A stretch of 64,000 nt of DNA. It comes from Loripinus fragilis (lineage: Eukaryota > Mollusca > Bivalvia > Lucinida > Lucinidae). Shown here in pieces: positions 53,101-56,100 of this stretch (its first letter is position 1; the number at the start of each line of letters is the position of its first letter). The position numbers were made by a program, and so were the translations under genes. A model generated the notes under the pieces. It worked only from the letters and a program-made list of their open reading frames with translations. It was not told the origin of the DNA and made no database searches. The stretch covers positions 51,329,672 to 51,393,671 of the forward strand of contig OZ026517.1 in the NCBI GenBank assembly GCA_964019695.1, in the 5' to 3' direction.

Positions 53101-56100
53101 TAAGATTCTGCTAGTGACAGACATACTGAGTTCTAAGGAATTCTCTTATACAAGATGAACAGGTTTTTCCTTTTCATTCCAATCTCAAGAAAAATCACAG
53201 TCTAATATTAAAGGTGTATCCAAATTTTGCGTTTTCATATTTCACAATGAAAACTTAGTTACAGGTACACATTGGAAGCATCACTATCTTCAGAACCAAT
53301 GGCCACATTTGACCAAACTGGCACAGGTACATCATTTAGAGGAAGAGTGCAGACAAGGCTTTTTCATAATTATATAATATGGGCCTCGACACGAGAAAAC
53401 CTATCTTCGGGGGTTTGCGAACAACACAGGCGCAGACCAGCCTGCGCATCTGCACAGTCTGATCAGCACCTTTGTTCTTCACTTTTTTGGAAAGTATCAT
53501 ATGTAAACTTACTACAGGTGAAATTTCAGTTCTCTAGCTAGTCTCTGTAGCTGAGGAGTCTGGTTTGAAATTCGCTTTGTCGGAAACCCGGAAGACAGGT
53601 TTTGTCGCGACCAGGCCCATATGATCCTGGTGAGTTAGAGCGCAGAAAGAATGGCATTATGCTACCCCAAAGCTGACGCTAAAACTGATGGGACCCGCAC
53701 CAAAAACAATATGTCCACCCACCCCTTTGGAGGGAGGAGGGTGGGGGCATGACTGCATAACTCAGGCCACGGAAATTTTTGAATGAAATGCAAAATTGTC
53801 TCCAATAATGTATAAGGAGGCTCATATATTGTATTTGAGTTTATATATTTTCTATGAAATTTCCGCATGCTATGTAATTTTTCATGCTTTTTTTATCGTC
53901 TGTTGATTTCTTTTTTTGATTCAAAACTAACGGTTTCATAATTTTTTTAGGAACACCATCAGATTGGATCCAGGTCAGGCCAGACATTTCTTCGGGCCAC
54001 TGATTCCAAAGATTATTTTCAGACGACACAAGCATTTATGACTGTAAAGCAGGCAACAAATTTGAAATATTTTCAGGGCAAATAAGGCTTGAAGCTGTGA
54101 ATGATCAGCTAGCTTGCAGACAGTTTACATGAAATATCAAACCTTATTTGGATTCTAAAAGAAATAACAAAATATTTCACAATGTCTTCTGCTGCAAATT
54201 ATAGCTGTCACTTTATGGATTAATAATAGTATTGATTATGAATTACCAGTGTCAGTCTCATTTATCAAAAATACTAGAATCATAACAATATGCAGTAATT
54301 AAGAGGTTCTTAGGCATATGATGTGCAATCGTTCGTTCAAAGATAAAATCCAATACCATATGGGCCTCGACGCGAGAAAACCAGTCTGAGGGGTTTGCAA
54401 ACAACAAAGGCCCAGATCAGCCTGCGCATCTGCGCAGTCTGATCAATGCCTTCGTTATTCACTTATTGGAAAGTATCATATCTAGGCTTGCTACGGGCAA
54501 AATTTGAATTTTCTAGATAGTCTCTGTTACGGTAGCTGAGCAGGCTGGTATGAATCTCAGTTTGTCGGAGACCCCGAAGACAGGTTTTCTCGCATTGTGG
54601 CCCATATTCAACCAAATAAGTGCACAATTCTTTTATAGAAGTGGGTTTTGTATAATACAGTAAAACCTGTCTTTAGTGGCCACTCTAAAAAAGACCAAAT
54701 TATTGCTTAATGCAGGTCAAAAGTATTGCAGAATGCTCCAAGAGAACATTCTGCAGTACTTTCAACCTTCATTAAGCTACCATTTGTCTTTAAGACCTTT
54801 GTTTTGTCTATATTTGAGTGGCCACTTAAGACAGGTTTTACTGTATATGTGAACTTAGATTTTCCTGAAAGATTTTTTATGCAAATTTTTTACCTAAAAG
54901 ATGCCTGGGTACATTCTCATCTATAAGAGCACATTCTATGTCTCCATCAAAGAAGAGCAGGACGGTTCCCTTCAGACAGACCCAGTACTTCTTCCATGTT
55001 CGTCGGGGAGCCAGCTCTAATTTCTTCTTCCTCTGGACCAGCCAGTTTTTCACAACCAACCACCTGAAAATTACATATAACATAATGAGCCGTGACATGT
55101 GATTTCCAACAATTTGACATTTTGACAAGTGTAGACTCAGACGAGCCTCTTCAGCCTCCTGTTAAGCTTAGAAACTCCAAATCTTGTTCAGTCAGTAGCT
55201 TAACACTCATAGAATGTTCAAGCTACTAGCAAAGGCTCTGATCAGACTGCGAGTATGCGCAGGCTAATCTGAGGCTTTGCTGGTCGCACATACCACATTG
55301 TTGGAAATCGCATGCACTGGCTCACATAATTCTTATTCTCTTCTTGAACTAATTAATTTCAGAATTCTGGTTTAATTGGAAAAATCAACATAGAATGTCT
55401 TATTATTTTAAGCAAAAAGCTTCAAATGTGTATATTTATTTTTATACCACCCTTACAGACTTTTGCTGGAAATATCTCGTGATGTGCAAGGTCTATTCTG
55501 ATGTTGGTGGTATAAAATAGGTATACCATGTTTGTCCACCTGTACGTAAGATAATCCACTCGCTAAAGCTCATGGATTATCTCCACGTACAAGCGGACAA
55601 CCTATGGTATAACTATTACTTATGTCAATAACATTCTTCTTAAAACAATGGCCAGTCAGTGAAATGCAGTTGGTAGCAAACCAAATACCAATCTCCGACC
55701 AGTTCTTGTATGGTTGGCAATTGTTTTTGTAATCGGAGACATTTAACTGCTTGCTGTAAAATCGGTGTCAGGTTTGCATCTAGAACAGAGCGGTCAGTGA
55801 CTAGTCAGCCACCAATCGTCAACTCTTGGGCAACTGGTTGCAACTGAACGTTGACTGGTTGGATATTGTACTGTGATTAAATATTATTTTTTTATAAAAT
55901 GAGTTGGCAAGAATGTCTTTCTTTTTTTTTTTTTTGGGGGGGGGGGGGGGGGAGGGCTTCCTCTGCTTAACATGATGTGAACACTTTGAACTATTGTGGA
56001 GTAATGATGTCAGGATGCGAAGACAGCTTTTTGTTGAAGCTGCCACTGACTGCAAATCTTCCTATATCTAACTGTGCATTCTGCAAACTATCAATTGCGG